Assembly (NCBI GenBank): GCA_963682025.1 | Contig: OY821522.1 | Span: forward strand, 25,597,253-25,661,252 | Source: Cordilura impudica | Taxonomy: Eukaryota > Arthropoda > Insecta > Diptera > Scathophagidae | Length of the DNA: 64,000 bases | Direction of reading: 5' to 3' | In this document: piece by piece, positions 44,549 through 55,139 of the stretch | Numbering within the stretch: the first letter of the stretch is position 1 | How the letters are laid out: each line of letters begins with the position of its first letter | The notes under the pieces: generated by a model | Database searches by the model: none | Told to the model about the DNA's origin: nothing | Seen by the model: only the letters and a program-made list of their open reading frames with translations | Translations under genes and position numbers: made by a program

Positions 44549-45932
44549 ATCGAAAAGTTTTCTTCAGAAATTTCTTGTTTAAAATCTGAATCCCCTATTC
44601 CAAAGTCAAGTGAGCTTTTTTCTAAATCACCATTTATTGACAAAATGGGAGTTTTGAGGGTTGAAGGCCGAATTAATGAAATAGAAGTTCCCGAGGACCA
44701 AAAATGGCCAATCATATTGCCGAAAACTACGTATTTTACGAACTTAATTATACTTCATTATCATGAAAAATACTGTCATCTTAATCACGAAACAGTGATC
44801 ATTGAAATTAGGCAGAAATATTCTATATCAAAGTTGCGAGCAACTTTTAAGACGGCTATTCGAAGATGCCAGTGGTGTAAAATAAACAAAGCGGTCCCCA
44901 GGATTCCCCAAATGGCAAAACTGCCTCGAGCTCGACTTGCATCATATGAGACACCGTTCACATATACCGGAGTCGATATTTTTGGTCCCCTAACAGTTAC
45001 AGTAAACCGTCACAAAGAAAAAAGATATGGCTGCTTATTTACATGTTTGACAATAAGAGCTGTCCATATAGAAGTAGCACATTCCCTTACAACTAGCTCA
45101 TGTATATTGGCCATTCGTAATTTTATGGGCCGAAGAGGAGTTCCCCATGAGTTTTTTAGTGATAATGGCACAAATTTTATTGGTGCTGAAAGACAGCTTC
45201 GTGAATCGTTAGCAGTCGTCGATAGCAACGAATTTGTAAAAAAATTTTACCTCTAGCATAACAAAAAGGAATTTTAATCCACCATCATCCCCTCATATGG
45301 GAGGCGCTTGGGAGCGCTTAGTGCGATCAGTCAAAACTGTTTTGTATCAAATTATGCCATCGAGAGCTCCAAGCGATGAATTGCTATCTAGTATGCTAGC
45401 TGAGGTCGAAAGTATTATCAACTCAAGGCCGCTTGCATATGTTCCGGTCAATAATGAATCTGATGAAGCAGTGACTCCTAATCATTTCCTGCTGGGAAGC
45501 TCTAGTGGACTCAAACCGATGTCTAGTTGTAATGACAGTGGCGTAATCCTGAAGGAGAGTTGGCTTATCTCGCAACAATATGCCAACATTTTTTGGAAAA
45601 AGTGGCTGGCAGAATATCTGTCCTCATTGACTTGCAGGTCTAAGTGGTTTCAAAAGCAGAAACCTTTATGTCAGGGGGATTTAGTTATTATTGTTGACCC
45701 TTCTCTTCCGCGTAGTGTTTGGCTGCGTGGAAAAATACTTGAATCAAGATTGGCTAGAGATGGACAAGTTATGAGTGCAAAGGTTTTAACATCAAATGGT
45801 GTTCTAGAAAGACCTATAGCGAAGTTTGCAGTTTTGGACGTGGCTTCCCGAGAAGAGTACGTCGACAAAGAAGTTTCTCGTCATACTGAGGGGGAGAATG
45901 TTGCCGCCACTGGCAAAGTCTGCATAAGTTAA
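44549..45932 (+). pseudogene. BEL/Pao integrase, ending inside the 3' LTR
   Basis: The HHCC finger reads HYHEKYCHLNHETV...CQWCK. The catalytic core has GVDIFGPLTV (Asp about 44974), FFSDNGTNFIGAE (Asp about 45163) and, after a frameshift and stop near 45254, MGGAWERLVRSVK (Glu about 45312). The C-terminal domain includes QGDLVIIVDPSLPRSVW. The stop codon is at 45930-45932, that is 34 bases inside the 3' LTR, so the last eleven residues are encoded by LTR sequence. Confidence 0.85.
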
Positions 45933-46321
45933 TAGGCTATGTTTAGTGTGTATGAATATAAGCATATATATATATATCATTGTAGATGTCAAACTTAATT
46001 TTTCGGAGTTGATGCCACAAGCTTTCCCTCCAACAAAATTTGCCATTTTAAAAAATTCTACTTAACCTTGGCAAGCAAAGTGTGTATTGCGTCCAGCAAA
46101 AATTATATTTTATAAAATCTTTTTTAATCTAGTGGTTCTCATACCTAAAGTAAGCCACCATAGTTCTAAGAATATGTGAATTCCTCTAACTGAAGTTTTA
46201 TTTTAGGAATTTTAATTTGGAGCAATTACTTTAAATAAACTACGTATTGAATTTAGAGAAAATTGTCTTCTTTATTCAAAATCCAACGAGAATCATTAGC
46301 GAGACGGTTTCCTCCGTAACA
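45899..46321 (+). repeat. BEL 3' LTR
   Basis: 423 bp, with the same ends as the 5' LTR. Differences include aataggctatg against aataagctatg, gtgtattgcg against gtgtactgcg, and a shorter TA run. Confidence 0.9.
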
Positions 46322-46379
46322 GGGATTTTTTGAAAATTTTTTTTTTTAACAACTTAATATTATATACATTTCAATTTTT

Positions 46380-47174
46380 ATACCCTATACCACTATGTGG
46401 TTTGGGTATAATGACTTTGTGCTGCTGTTTGTAACAACCAAAAATATTTGACCTAGACCCATCTTTAATTATACCGATCGAATCAGAATCACTTTCTGAG
46501 TTGATTTAACAATGTCCGTCCGTCCGTCCGTCCGTCCGTCCGTCCGTCCGTCTGTGTGTCCATGTAAAGCTTGTAATCAAACTGCAGGTCGCAAATATGA
46601 ATATATTTTGACGAAATTTGGTATATAAGCTTTTATCGGCCATGGGATGAACTCTATTGAAATTGGTGAGAATCGGTCCATGTTCAGACCTAGCCCCCAT
46701 ACAAATTACCCATATGAAATCGACATAAATTGCCATAAGATCCAAATTGTCATATAGATCTTACTCAAATTGGGTTTGTATGCGTTCATTACATCCACTA
46801 ATGAGTAGTCCAAAAATGATCCCTTTGACCCCATATAGAGCTGCTTCCCGATCTTCACTTAAATCTATTAAAAAACAAAAATATTGCACTGATTCTTCTC
46901 AAATTTTGTTTGTACATATTTTTGCAAAATACAAGAGACTTTACCAAACATGATCAGGATCGGTCCATTTTTGGACCTAGTCCCTTTATAGATATAGCAT
47001 CCGATATGAACTTTTTCATATCTGCAGCCAAAAAAATTAATAAAAATCCCACTCAAATTTGGTTTTTGCTTATTTTCAATGTCCAGTTAGTTGGGCCTAA
47101 GAGATAGGGTTTCTAAACGCATGGTATAGGGTATCGTATAGTCGGTCTAGACCGACTATAATTTTCTTACTTGT
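46380..47174 (-). mobile_element. DINE-like element, complete, inverted
   Basis: On the plus strand it begins ATACCCTATACC with the hairpin accac-tat-gtggt, has a GTCC (complement of GACG) microsatellite at 46515-46550, and ends with the palindrome centred on GGTCTAGACC and CTTACTTGT. Flanks are T-rich on both sides, in line with insertion between two T. All landmarks agree with the copy at 12225-13015. Confidence 0.85.
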
Positions 47175-47807
47175 TTGAAACTATAATTTACAACAGGTTT
47201 GATTTCTTTTAAAGGATAGTTACTGTTCACGCACTTTTTGTTCAACTTATCTGTTCAAGTATTTACTAGAGATTAATTTACAAATAATTATAGACCAGTC
47301 TTTAAGCAAGTAAAAAAGATGAGCAAAGAGAAATAACAATTATCTTTTCTAGTGATGGGACATTTTTGATATTGGGGCATTTCTAAACAATATCAATACA
47401 TAATAATCTTTATTTTTAAGGTCAAATTTTACAGTTTAATTGTGATGTATCTTGTATGAAATTCAAAATCGAACTACTATTTTTACAGTCTCCACAGTTC
47501 ATATACGTATATCAATTGGGCAACGAAGAAACTATTGTTATCAATACAAAAAAAATCCATCGATATTGTTTATGCTGCAGTTTCTTTGTTGCCACTTAAG
47601 AACTAAAATATTATTCCAAGAATTCATAGATAATGTTTATAAATTACAAAGAATTTTTATGTGGGTCATTAAATACAATTCCATTGATATTGTTTATGTT
47701 ACAGTTTCTTAAAACAAAGAAAGTACAATGAATTTTAAGTAGGTTATTATTAAAAAATAATTAACTATTGGTGGTGACGAAATATGTATATACGGCTAAT
47801 GACACTA
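47175..47807. other. Non-coding DNA with short direct and inverted repeats
   Basis: No gene is supported. ggcaacgaagaaact (47519-47533) is inverted near 47579-47595 as agtttctttgttgcc, and tccatcgatattgtttatg (47556) recurs as tccattgatattgtttatg (near 47681). No known element is recognised. Confidence 0.4.
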
Positions 47808-48092
47808 TAAAGGTGGATTCATCGTCCCGAACCGCAGTCTGCAGACTGTTTTTTTTTTATATGAAGTTTACTCGATACAAAAGGAGAGGAAAGTAACTAG
47901 CAATTTTTACTCGTTATGACTGCAGACTAATTTGATTTTGAAACACAGTCTGCAGACAAAATATTGCCATCTCTTGTTATTTTATTATTTCCTAAAGATT
48001 TTTAAGAAATGTTTATTTTTTATGTGGTACTTTGGCATCTCTGTGATGCCATCATGTGTGCGAAATGGCGGAACAAGGTAAGTTGTTTATAT

Positions 48093-48830
48093 CAGAGCTT
48101 CGAAATCTTCGCTCGAATTCGAGTAGAGAGTGAAACTCGCTCGAATTCGCTCGCGAGTACTCCTGCGAGTGAAAAAAAAATCGAGTATACTCTATTTTTC
48201 TATGCCACTCGAATAAGAGCGCATATGCTTTGCTCGATTTTGAGTGCAAGTAAAATACGCTCGAAATCGAGCAGATTATACTCTTGCCGAGTACTCTAGT
48301 CTTTATTTTTTTTAATAGTTTTATTTTATAAAATATATTTATGTATATGTATGAATGAATGAATGAATGAATGTATGTAATTATGTATGTTTTTATGTAG
48401 TTCTTTGAAGTTAATTACACAGCTACATAGCACTCGGTAAGAATTTTGCAATCATAATTAATCACAGTGGGAATTGTATCCTTTTAGGTTTTTTAATATT
48501 TTATATTTTTCAATATTTTATATTTTTAAGTAGTTCATTATTTAATTTAAAGCCAAAGAAGAAAATGCTTCAAACTGCAAAATGTTCATTCATTACATAC
48601 ATACCTGCAATTTATAGTTTTCCACTCGATTTCACTCTTAAGAGTAAACTCTCACTCTATTTCGAAGATTTTTACTCCCACTCTTAATTTTTAAAAAGGA
48701 GTACTCGCGAGTACTCCCACATAAAATAAACGAGTGGAGAGTAAACTTTTTGTTAAACTCGTACTCTTCGAGTACTCTTCTTCAAGAGTATTTTTCACTC
48801 GCGAGTAAAATCGAGTAAATCTGAGCTCTG
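48093..48830 (+). mobile_element. hAT-type MITE nested in the Harbinger element
   Basis: The 738-bp element starts CAGAGCT and ends AGCTCTG, as expected for hAT termini. The flanks are GTTTATAT (48085-48092) and GTTTAAAT (48831-48838), an 8-bp target duplication with one mismatch. The interior has no long frame but about sixteen ACTCG or CGAGT pentamers, many as ACTCGCGAGT or GAGTACTC palindromes, concentrated near both ends. The centre has an ATGA/ATGT microsatellite (48352-48375). Confidence 0.8.
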
Positions 48831-48911
48831 GTTTAAATTCAATATATACTGGTTTGACTGGTTATCTGATTTTTACCTGTATTTACAGATGTGAATAAAC
48901 TAAAGACGCTT

Positions 48912-49043
48912 ATATCAGAGGTTCGCAACTCTGCGGATCCATGCGGTGAAAGTTTTTTAATGTTTCAACATCTGTTAAACGCATTCTTGGTATCAGTGTA
49001 GCATAATATCCTTTCATTCGACGTTCGCGCAATATTTCAATTA
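48912..49043 (-). pseudogene. Harbinger transposase N-terminal fragment
   Basis: On the minus strand this reads IEILRERRMKGYYATLIP, RMRLTDVETLKNFHRMDP and then QSCEPLI before a stop. The pattern Y-x2-L-x3-R-L-x-D-x-E-x3-N-F-x-R-M is the conserved start of HARBI1-like transposases. The catalytic domain is absent. Confidence 0.7.
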
Positions 49044-49411
49044 CAGCAAAACTTTTTTTTCTTCAATCAAAAGCAATTTTGCCAACAGATAAAACTTTTC
49101 CACTTCTAATTGAAGCAGAAGGAACTCATTTTATTTCTTTTTAGTTTACGTTTAAAGTTGATAACAACACTTTTAAATTTGGCAAACTACACAGCTGACA
49201 GCTGAACAGCTGTTTAAAAAAAATGTCTGTACTAATAACTCAACCCACAGACAATAAATCGAGCTGCGGGTTGCTCGTTATAATTCAACAAACGAGTCTT
49301 CAGTCTGCAGACTGCGGTTCGCGACGATGAATCCACCTTAAGTGGTCAGAAAAATATGTGATGTTTTTAGTGGGAGGTTAGTGTGTGTACATATGTATGT
49401 ATTCTTTATAC

Positions 49412-49506
49412 TTTGTATAAATGTGTAATATCGTTTATTATATGTATGTATTGTATAAATGTTTAATATTATATATATTGTATAAATGTTTAATATTACA
49501 TATATA
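49412..49506 (+). repeat. Minisatellite, left part
   Basis: Units of about 27-30 bp around the core tataaatgtttaatatta, separated by tatata. It continues on the other side of the Helitron at 52537. Confidence 0.75.
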
Positions 49507-49739
49507 TCTATATATATAAAAATCAAACGCTGTATGTTAGTCTCACTAAAACTCGATAACCGATTTACAAAGCAATGTATGCGTAGGAAACGTCTACTTT
49601 CACTGATGGTTTAAAAGGAAAGAACATCGAAAAATATCAACGCATATGCGTTTTATGCTCACTTTTGTGATGGTGTGTTTTTCCCATATGAAATTTGTGA
49701 AATCATAATGGAATTAATTTTTATTTATTTTACTGGCAG

Positions 49740-50370
49740 GTGCGGTAACTGATAATAAGGTTAGCGCTATGAATTATTACGCGTATCGATTAATGGTACA
49801 TATCGCAGCAATGAAGCAGTATGGCGTATACTTTCTTTTGCAATACATGAAACGGTCGGGTAGAGTATTCAACATTTAGGTGTTAATTTGGTCTGCGTAT
49901 TTGCTTTAATGAACAAAATGCAGGACAAAGAGAAATTTCTCTACCAAATACAATTTTAACGCATATTATAAATCGTGCAAAGAAGAAATACATTGCTTTA
50001 TGCACAGGTTCCATGCTATTATACATCGAAAGCAAGTCATACCTCTTCGGAGTCAGCGAAATATGTTTGAAAGTGATGCTTTGTGTCGAATTTACACAGT
50101 TCAACGAAATAATGATCAGTGTTTTCATTTTCACTTGCTTTTGATTAATGTTCATAGTCAAAAGTCATTTAATTATGAAAGAACTCATTATTGACAGTTA
50201 TGCGCCCCTTGTCGTGAAGCATGTCAAAAATTAGGATTGCGTGAGCATATCCACAACAAATTAGGATTTTAATTTTTTAAAATTTTGTCTACTTGCAATC
50301 TGGCTAATCCATCTGATTTATGAATGAAATACCGTGATTAAATGATGGAAGATATTTTACATCGAATACG
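49740..50370 (+). pseudogene. Decayed Helitron Rep-region fragment
   Basis: Multiple frames give SNEAVWRILSFAIHE, RNTLLYAQVPCYYTSK, FESDALCRIYTVQRNNDQC and DILHRIR. Each corresponds in order to better preserved text in the next copy (SSNEAIWRIFSFERLP, VRTLLYVEMPRYYSW, FASDALGRIYNLHPKNDEC, HVLHRMR). It is therefore an older partial duplicate or a piece of a second Helitron. Confidence 0.65.
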
Positions 50371-50399
50371 CACCTTTACTTTCAATGTTCAATTCAATC

Positions 50400-51468
50400 A
50401 TAAGAGAATCCATGCGGAGTTTTCGACAACAACGCACCCTGTATGGTCGATGGCAAGTGTTCCGCGCGATATCCCAGAGACCTGATCGTCGAAACCACCA
50501 CAGGCAATGACGGATACCTATTGTACCGTAGGCGATCAGTTTCAAACAATGGACGATCTACAGTTGTGAAGGTTAAAGGGCAAGATGTAAATGTGGAAAA
50601 TCAGTGGATTGTGCCATATTCGCCGATATTGTCCAATGCTTTTGAGGCTCACATAAATGTTGAATACTGTAACTCCGTTAAGTCGATCAAGCACATATGC
50701 AAATACGTAAACAAAGGCAGCGATATGGTTGTTTTCGGTTTGACAAATGCAAACGACGAATTATCTGAATACCAGATGGGACGCTATGTTAGCAGCAATG
50801 AGGCGATTTGGCGCATCTTTTCATTTGAGAGACTCCCTACAATTGTACATTTAGCTGTGCACTTGGAAAATGGCCAACGAGTGTACTTTAATCCAGACAA
50901 TGCAACGGCCATAGTGGCACGGCCACCGCCGACAACATTGACAAGCATCTTCGCAGTTTGTAATTCTGATAATTTTGTTCGCACATTACTATATGTTGAA
51001 ATGCCACGCTACTACTCATGGAACGCATCATCTAAATCATTTCAGCGTCGAAAACAAGGAACATCAGTTGCAGGCCATCCAAATGTATTTGCTTCAGATG
51101 CTCTTGGTCGCATCTATAACTTGCATCCAAAAAACGACGAATGTTACTACATTCGGTTGTTATTCGTAAATGTTCGTGGTCCGACGTCATTTCAGCAACT
51201 GAAAACCATTAATGGGCATATGTGTGCGACTTACCATGAGGCGTGTCAACTCTTACAGTTGCTCGAGGACGATTCGCATTGGGACAATACGCTCAAAGAT
51301 TCCATGATATCATCATCACCTCATCAAATTCGCACACTCTTCGCGATTATCATATCCACATGCTCCCCTTCGAATCCAAGTGATTTGTGGCTCAAATATA
51401 AGGACGACATGTCCGAACATGTTTTGCATCGTATGCGTCAAATACTTCCTGTTATTCTGACGAACTAA
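50400..51468 (+). CDS. Helitron helicase-like (Rep) domain protein, partial
   Basis: An open frame of 341 codons or slightly more. It starts before the first listed in-frame start, with the conserved CMVDGKCSARYPRD, and passes through YLLYRRRS, NQWIVPYSPILSNAFEAHIN, VEYCNSVKSIKHICKYVNKG and EYQMGRYVSSNEAIWRIFSF to the stop at 51466-51468. These strings mark the Helitron_like_N / Rep-associated region of RepHel proteins, which nick and join DNA for rolling-circle transposition. There is no full-length RepHel, because the helicase core is missing after this frame. Confidence 0.7.
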
Positions 51469-51478
51469 ATGCATCCGA

Positions 51479-52272
51479 TTAATAACTAACATGTGAGCTT
51501 TCTGCAACATGGTCAAACTGCAGATGTGCTTTTGAAACAATTGCTGGACATTGGTAATGGGAAAATCGCAGTTGATATCTCGACCGGATTAATGACGTTG
51601 CCAACTGATTTCTGCCAGTAGACCGAAACAAAGGGGGAGCTCATTCAACACGTCTTTTCGACCATTGAGCAAAACTTCATAAACCATAATTGGCTGAGCG
51701 AACGAGCCATATTGGCGGTTAAAATCAAAGATGTCGATGATCTCAACACAACTATTCAAAGTTTCATTCCGGGGCAATTATTTGCATTCAAATCGCTCTA
51801 CACAATTATCAACCCAAATGAAGCAGTCAACTGTCCCCCAGAATTCTTAAATTCATTAGAATTGCCTGGATTACAACCTCACAATTTGCAACTGAAAGTC
51901 GGCTCTGTCATCATCATGTTGCGTAACATCAACCAACCTCGACTTTGAAATGGAACGCGATTGACTGTGAAAAATCTCATGAACAACGTCATCGAGGCGA
52001 CGATTATCAAGGGAGAGTATAAAGGAGAGGATGTTTTGATTCCGTGCATCCCCTTGATTCCAACTGACATGCCATTCGAGATTCAACGGCTGCAATTCCC
52101 CGTATGTCTGGCCTTCGCGATGACCATTAACAAATCAGAAGGCCAGTCCCTAGAAGTTTGCGGTATTAACTTAGAGTTTCCATGTTTCGCGTGTCGGCAA
52201 ACCGTTATCTTTATTTGTTTACGCGCCACAAAACAAAACAAAAAAATAGTTTACCAAAAAGCTCTGAATTAA
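51479..52272 (+). pseudogene. PIF1-like helicase C-terminal part of Helitron
   Basis: Successive frames give LLDIGNGKIAVDISTGLM, then KIKDVDDLNTTIQSFIPGQL, LKVGSVIIMLRNINQPRL and QFPVCLAFAMTINKSEGQSLE, the motif V/VI area of Helitron helicases. Stops at about 51619 and 51948 interrupt. Motifs I-IV, including Walker A, are not present. Confidence 0.7.
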
Positions 52273-52536
52273 ATATTTATTTCATTTTTATCTACATATC
52301 TGCTAGATCATTTATATATATATGTGGATAAATAGATAAGTTCGTATAAGCAAAATACATTTAATTAAATTAAATTGGAAACGACTTTCATTTAACTATT
52401 TACCAAACAAAACTCCAACTGTAGGCAATATTGCCAATTTCAATGAATTGGAGTTTTCATGATGATTGGGATTCATAACAGAAGAGTTATAATAAAATCA
52501 ATATTAAGTGGAACGAAGTTCACCGGGTACAGCTAG

Positions 52537-52670
52537 TATTCTATAAATGTTTAATATTATAAATATTGTATAAATGTTTAATATTATATATATTGTATAA
52601 ATGTTTAATATTTGTATATATTGTATAAATGTTTACTATTGTATAAATGTTCAATACCATATATATTCCA
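52537..52670 (+). repeat. Minisatellite, right part
   Basis: About five further units of tataaatgtttaatatta-type repeats, directly continuing the array interrupted by the Helitron. Confidence 0.75.
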
Positions 52671-52809
52671 ATGCTAACACGGCTCATGCCATAACTCGCG
52701 TAAAAGTTTTTTCGTTGCACAGACTAGATTGTGGTTCCTTGTGTCATTAACTTTTTGTAAAATTCAATATTTTAAAATGAATATTCAGAAAACATCATGA
52801 GCTATTCCT

Positions 52810-53788
52810 TTGAAAACGGCTTTCAAAGAGGCTGATTGTAAAAATTCATGCAGCGCTTTGATCAAAAATATTGTAAACAAAAGAAAGCGTCGTCGAATAG
52901 CATTATTAGTTAGCCAAAATTCACGGAGAAAAACTTCAAAAAGTTCTATTTTTGTAAAATTATCGCAAGCATGGAGGACGATGTGTTTTATTCTCATTTT
53001 CGAATGAAAAAATTTACATTTCAGGTACTTATTACCAAGTGCTATAATTTGATAAAACTAATTAATACTTTAAATTTTAAGAAGTTGCAGATTGCGATTG
53101 AACCCTGGTGGCATTCACGTATAATTGGACGTATTGGAGTTTCGTTACAAAAAGTATTAGAAATTATAACTTGGAAACTTAGCAATAATTGTTCCTTCAG
53201 AGATTTCGGCGATCGCTTTGGCGTGCCAATTGGTGTCGCATATAAGATGTTTGTTAAAATCATTTAAATGATTTGCCGCTTAAAGGGAGCTGTTATCGAA
53301 TTTCCAAAAACTGCAGATGAACAAAATCTAATAATTGAGGAATATTCAAACCTGCGTTATAATACGTTTCCCATTCTTTTAGGATGCATCGACGGAATGC
53401 ATATTCCGATTTCCCAACCAATCAAAAATGAAATCAGCTATCGTAACCGAAAGGGAACGTATTCAATCATCGCACAAGTAAATAATTTTCGTTTTTTAAC
53501 ATGAGCATTTTATTTTAATTTGAAATATATTGTTCAGGCTATTGTAGAGAGTTGTATGTGAGTTATAGAGGTATTTATCGGTTGCCCAGGTGCATGCCAT
53601 GATGCATCAGTTTGGCAAAGGAGCTCTATTAGGAAAGCTATAATAAAGAAGGAAATAAACATTTATTCCAATTACCATTTGTTGAGCGATGGAGGAAATC
53701 CATTAGAAACGTTCCTTATAGTGCCCTATCGTGATAACGGGTTCCTAACACCAATTAAATCGAACTGCCAAAATTGATAACAATGGCA
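52810..53788 (+). pseudogene. HARBI1-like Harbinger transposase with one intron
   Basis: The N-terminal part (about 52880-53267) reads KRRRIALLVSQNSRRK and MEDDVFYSHFRMKKFTFQVL. The middle has SFRDFGDRFGVPIGVAYKMF, followed after a stop at 53265-53267 in the same frame by LLGCIDGMHIPISQP, which holds the first catalytic Asp. The frame meets a GTAAATAATT donor at 53479 and resumes at 53538 after TTCAG with AIVESCM-VIEVFIGCPGACHDASVW, which holds the second Asp; a TGA lies inside. It ends at NCQN near 53778. The third catalytic residue and the C-terminus are missing here; a C-terminal piece of the same family lies at 57019-57375 on the other strand. Confidence 0.75.
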
Positions 53789-54319
53789 CATACGATTATG
53801 ATTCATAACATAATAAAAATGAAAATGAAGGCAACATATTCGATGAAATAGAAGAAAAAGCACACGCTGAACCACAAATAGTCGAAGGAGCGACTATATC
53901 AGGACAAAGGGAGGCAAAACCAAAAAGGGATGCACTGGCAACGCTATTATATGCCTAAGACATCAACAAAATAAATTTGTTTAAAAGATATAGTTGTTAC
54001 TTAACATTTTAATGAATTCAATCAATAACAATAAAGTAAAATAAAAAATTAACAATTAAACTAATTTTATACTATCAGGTAAAAATAAAAAGGAAATAAA
54101 ATATTCAGGTAAGTGTGTTTCAGAAATGTAGCGATATCAAAAAAAAAAATCATTTAAGATGTTCTCCAAAAGTAGTGGCTCCATTGCACATTTGGATTGA
54201 ATTTTGAAAACAAACTGAAATTAAAATTTGTGAAGCAAAATTCAGAACATTAAATATTTAAATTTAAGTAATTTTAAATGAATTCTACTTCAAAGTATCA
54301 CGTAGAACATACCTAATTG
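53789..54319. other. Non-coding AT-rich DNA between Harbinger fragments
   Basis: No gene is supported. A purine-rich stretch near 53870-53950 may be decayed coding sequence of the transposase. Confidence 0.35.
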
Positions 54320-54930
54320 CTAAGAATTTTCTACAATTCTATGGAATAAGGTACGAATCTCCTTCAATTTAACTAATTTGTCTTTCTCGACGGCTAGCTT
54401 TTCTGTCTCCGTGTCTAGAAGTTTTTTCATTATTTTGGTAGCTGCTTCAGATTCCTTGTCTAAAAAATCTAAAATATAACATCGCTTTCGTTTTATTACA
54501 CTTCTGGGAGTGGAAGTCTTAGAAAAAGATGCATCTGCGTTCAGCATGGTAGGGTTATCGGGCGTCAATGGCCCATCACTTAAATCTTCTAGTAAGGATT
54601 GAAGAGAACATTCAACCATGTCATTAGGCACTACAACACTACTGCGACTGCCGAAGACATCCAAAATTTCAAAAAATTCCTAGTTTGTAGAGCTCTCACC
54701 AGATGTATTGTTGCGTTTTTTTATCCGCTTATATGTGCCCATTATGCTTATGAAACATCTTGTGGTTTCATCTTTAAAAAATGGAAATGTGCCGTCCACT
54801 TCCTTGATGTCCCACATTATCTGTTCCCAAATTGTGTTTTTTTTCTTTGAAGCAAAATCTGGCTCATATCTCAAACGAACTTCTATCAGTAGCTTCTTCC
54901 TTTCGTGGTTCCACTTTTTTCACTATGTAC
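54320..54930 (-). pseudogene. Harbinger accessory Myb/SANT-like protein
   Basis: On the minus strand 54930-54680 reads KWNHERKKLLIEVRLRYEPD and continues with WEQIMWDIKEVDGTFPF and TYKRIKKRNNTSGESS, a Myb/SANT-like trihelix domain. After a stop the same gene continues at 54664-54320 with MDVFGSRSSVVVPNDMVE, SLLEDLSDGPLTPDN and a basic segment before a Lys/Glu-rich C-terminus. Such proteins are the second gene of PIF/Harbinger transposons and help import the transposase and recognise the ends. Tandem duplication B starts inside it (54803). Confidence 0.65.
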
Positions 54931-55139
54931 TAATATACAAAAAATTATAAACAATCGTAAAATTGCAAATTTTAAATAAATAAAAGTTTAACTTACCATA
55001 AAACCGCCGTTTCTACCATATATTGAAATTTTTGATGTATTTTTAGTTTTATCGACAAGAAAAAGGTAATAATCTAACCCACAAAAACAAAGTTTTTATA
55101 GTCTTTATTTCCTTGTGCATATGAGTTTTGAGTTTTTAA

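Larger units (their letters stand above)
40117..46321 (+). mobile_element. BEL/Pao LTR retrotransposon with both LTRs
   Basis: A 6,205-bp element bounded by LTRs that start TGTTGCCGCC and end CTCCGTAACA, with a GGGAT duplication on both sides. Gag carries a PHD-type finger; pol carries RT, RNase H and integrase of the BEL/Pao class. The zinc knuckles at the end of gag and the protease are missing, and several stops occur, so this copy is not autonomous. The LTRs differ by about seven substitutions and a few indels in 420 bp, so the insertion is moderately young. Confidence 0.9.
47811..49338 (-). mobile_element. PIF/Harbinger-type element with 38-bp terminal inverted repeats
   Basis: The ends AGGTGGATTCATCGTC... 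(47811-47848) and its complement (49301-49338) form a 38-bp inverted repeat with one mismatch, each finishing inward in the palindrome CAGTCTGCAGACTG. TAA flanks both sides (47808-47810 and 49339-49341), the 3-bp target typical of PIF/Harbinger. An internal minus-strand stretch encodes a Harbinger transposase N-terminus. Extra copies of GTCTGCAGAC inside the left part (about 47953) may be transposase-binding sites. Without the nested hAT element it would be about 780 bp, too small to be autonomous. Confidence 0.8.
49507..52536 (+). mobile_element. Helitron, truncated and with a duplicated Rep region
   Basis: The 5' end TCTATATATATAAAA follows an A, and the 3' end is a short GC-rich stretch (gaagttcaccgggtacag) closing with CTAG, followed by T. 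These are the usual Helitron ends and insertion between A and T, with no target duplication. The flanks are the two parts of one minisatellite. Inside are a badly decayed copy of part of the Helitron-like Rep domain (49740-50370) and a better copy (50400-51468), followed by the last part of a PIF1-type helicase. The central helicase motifs are deleted. Confidence 0.85.

Noticed and set aside
46506..46745. Protein-like frame with RTDGRTDGRTDG repeat
   Set aside because: This is translation of the GACG microsatellite in the inverted DINE-like element.
48064..49001. Spliced plus-strand frame MAEQ + DVNKLKTLISEVRNSADP across the hAT MITE
   Set aside because: Good-looking splice sites (GTAAG and TTTACAG) join a 41-codon frame, but its second exon is antisense to the Harbinger transposase text, which has real homology on the minus strand.
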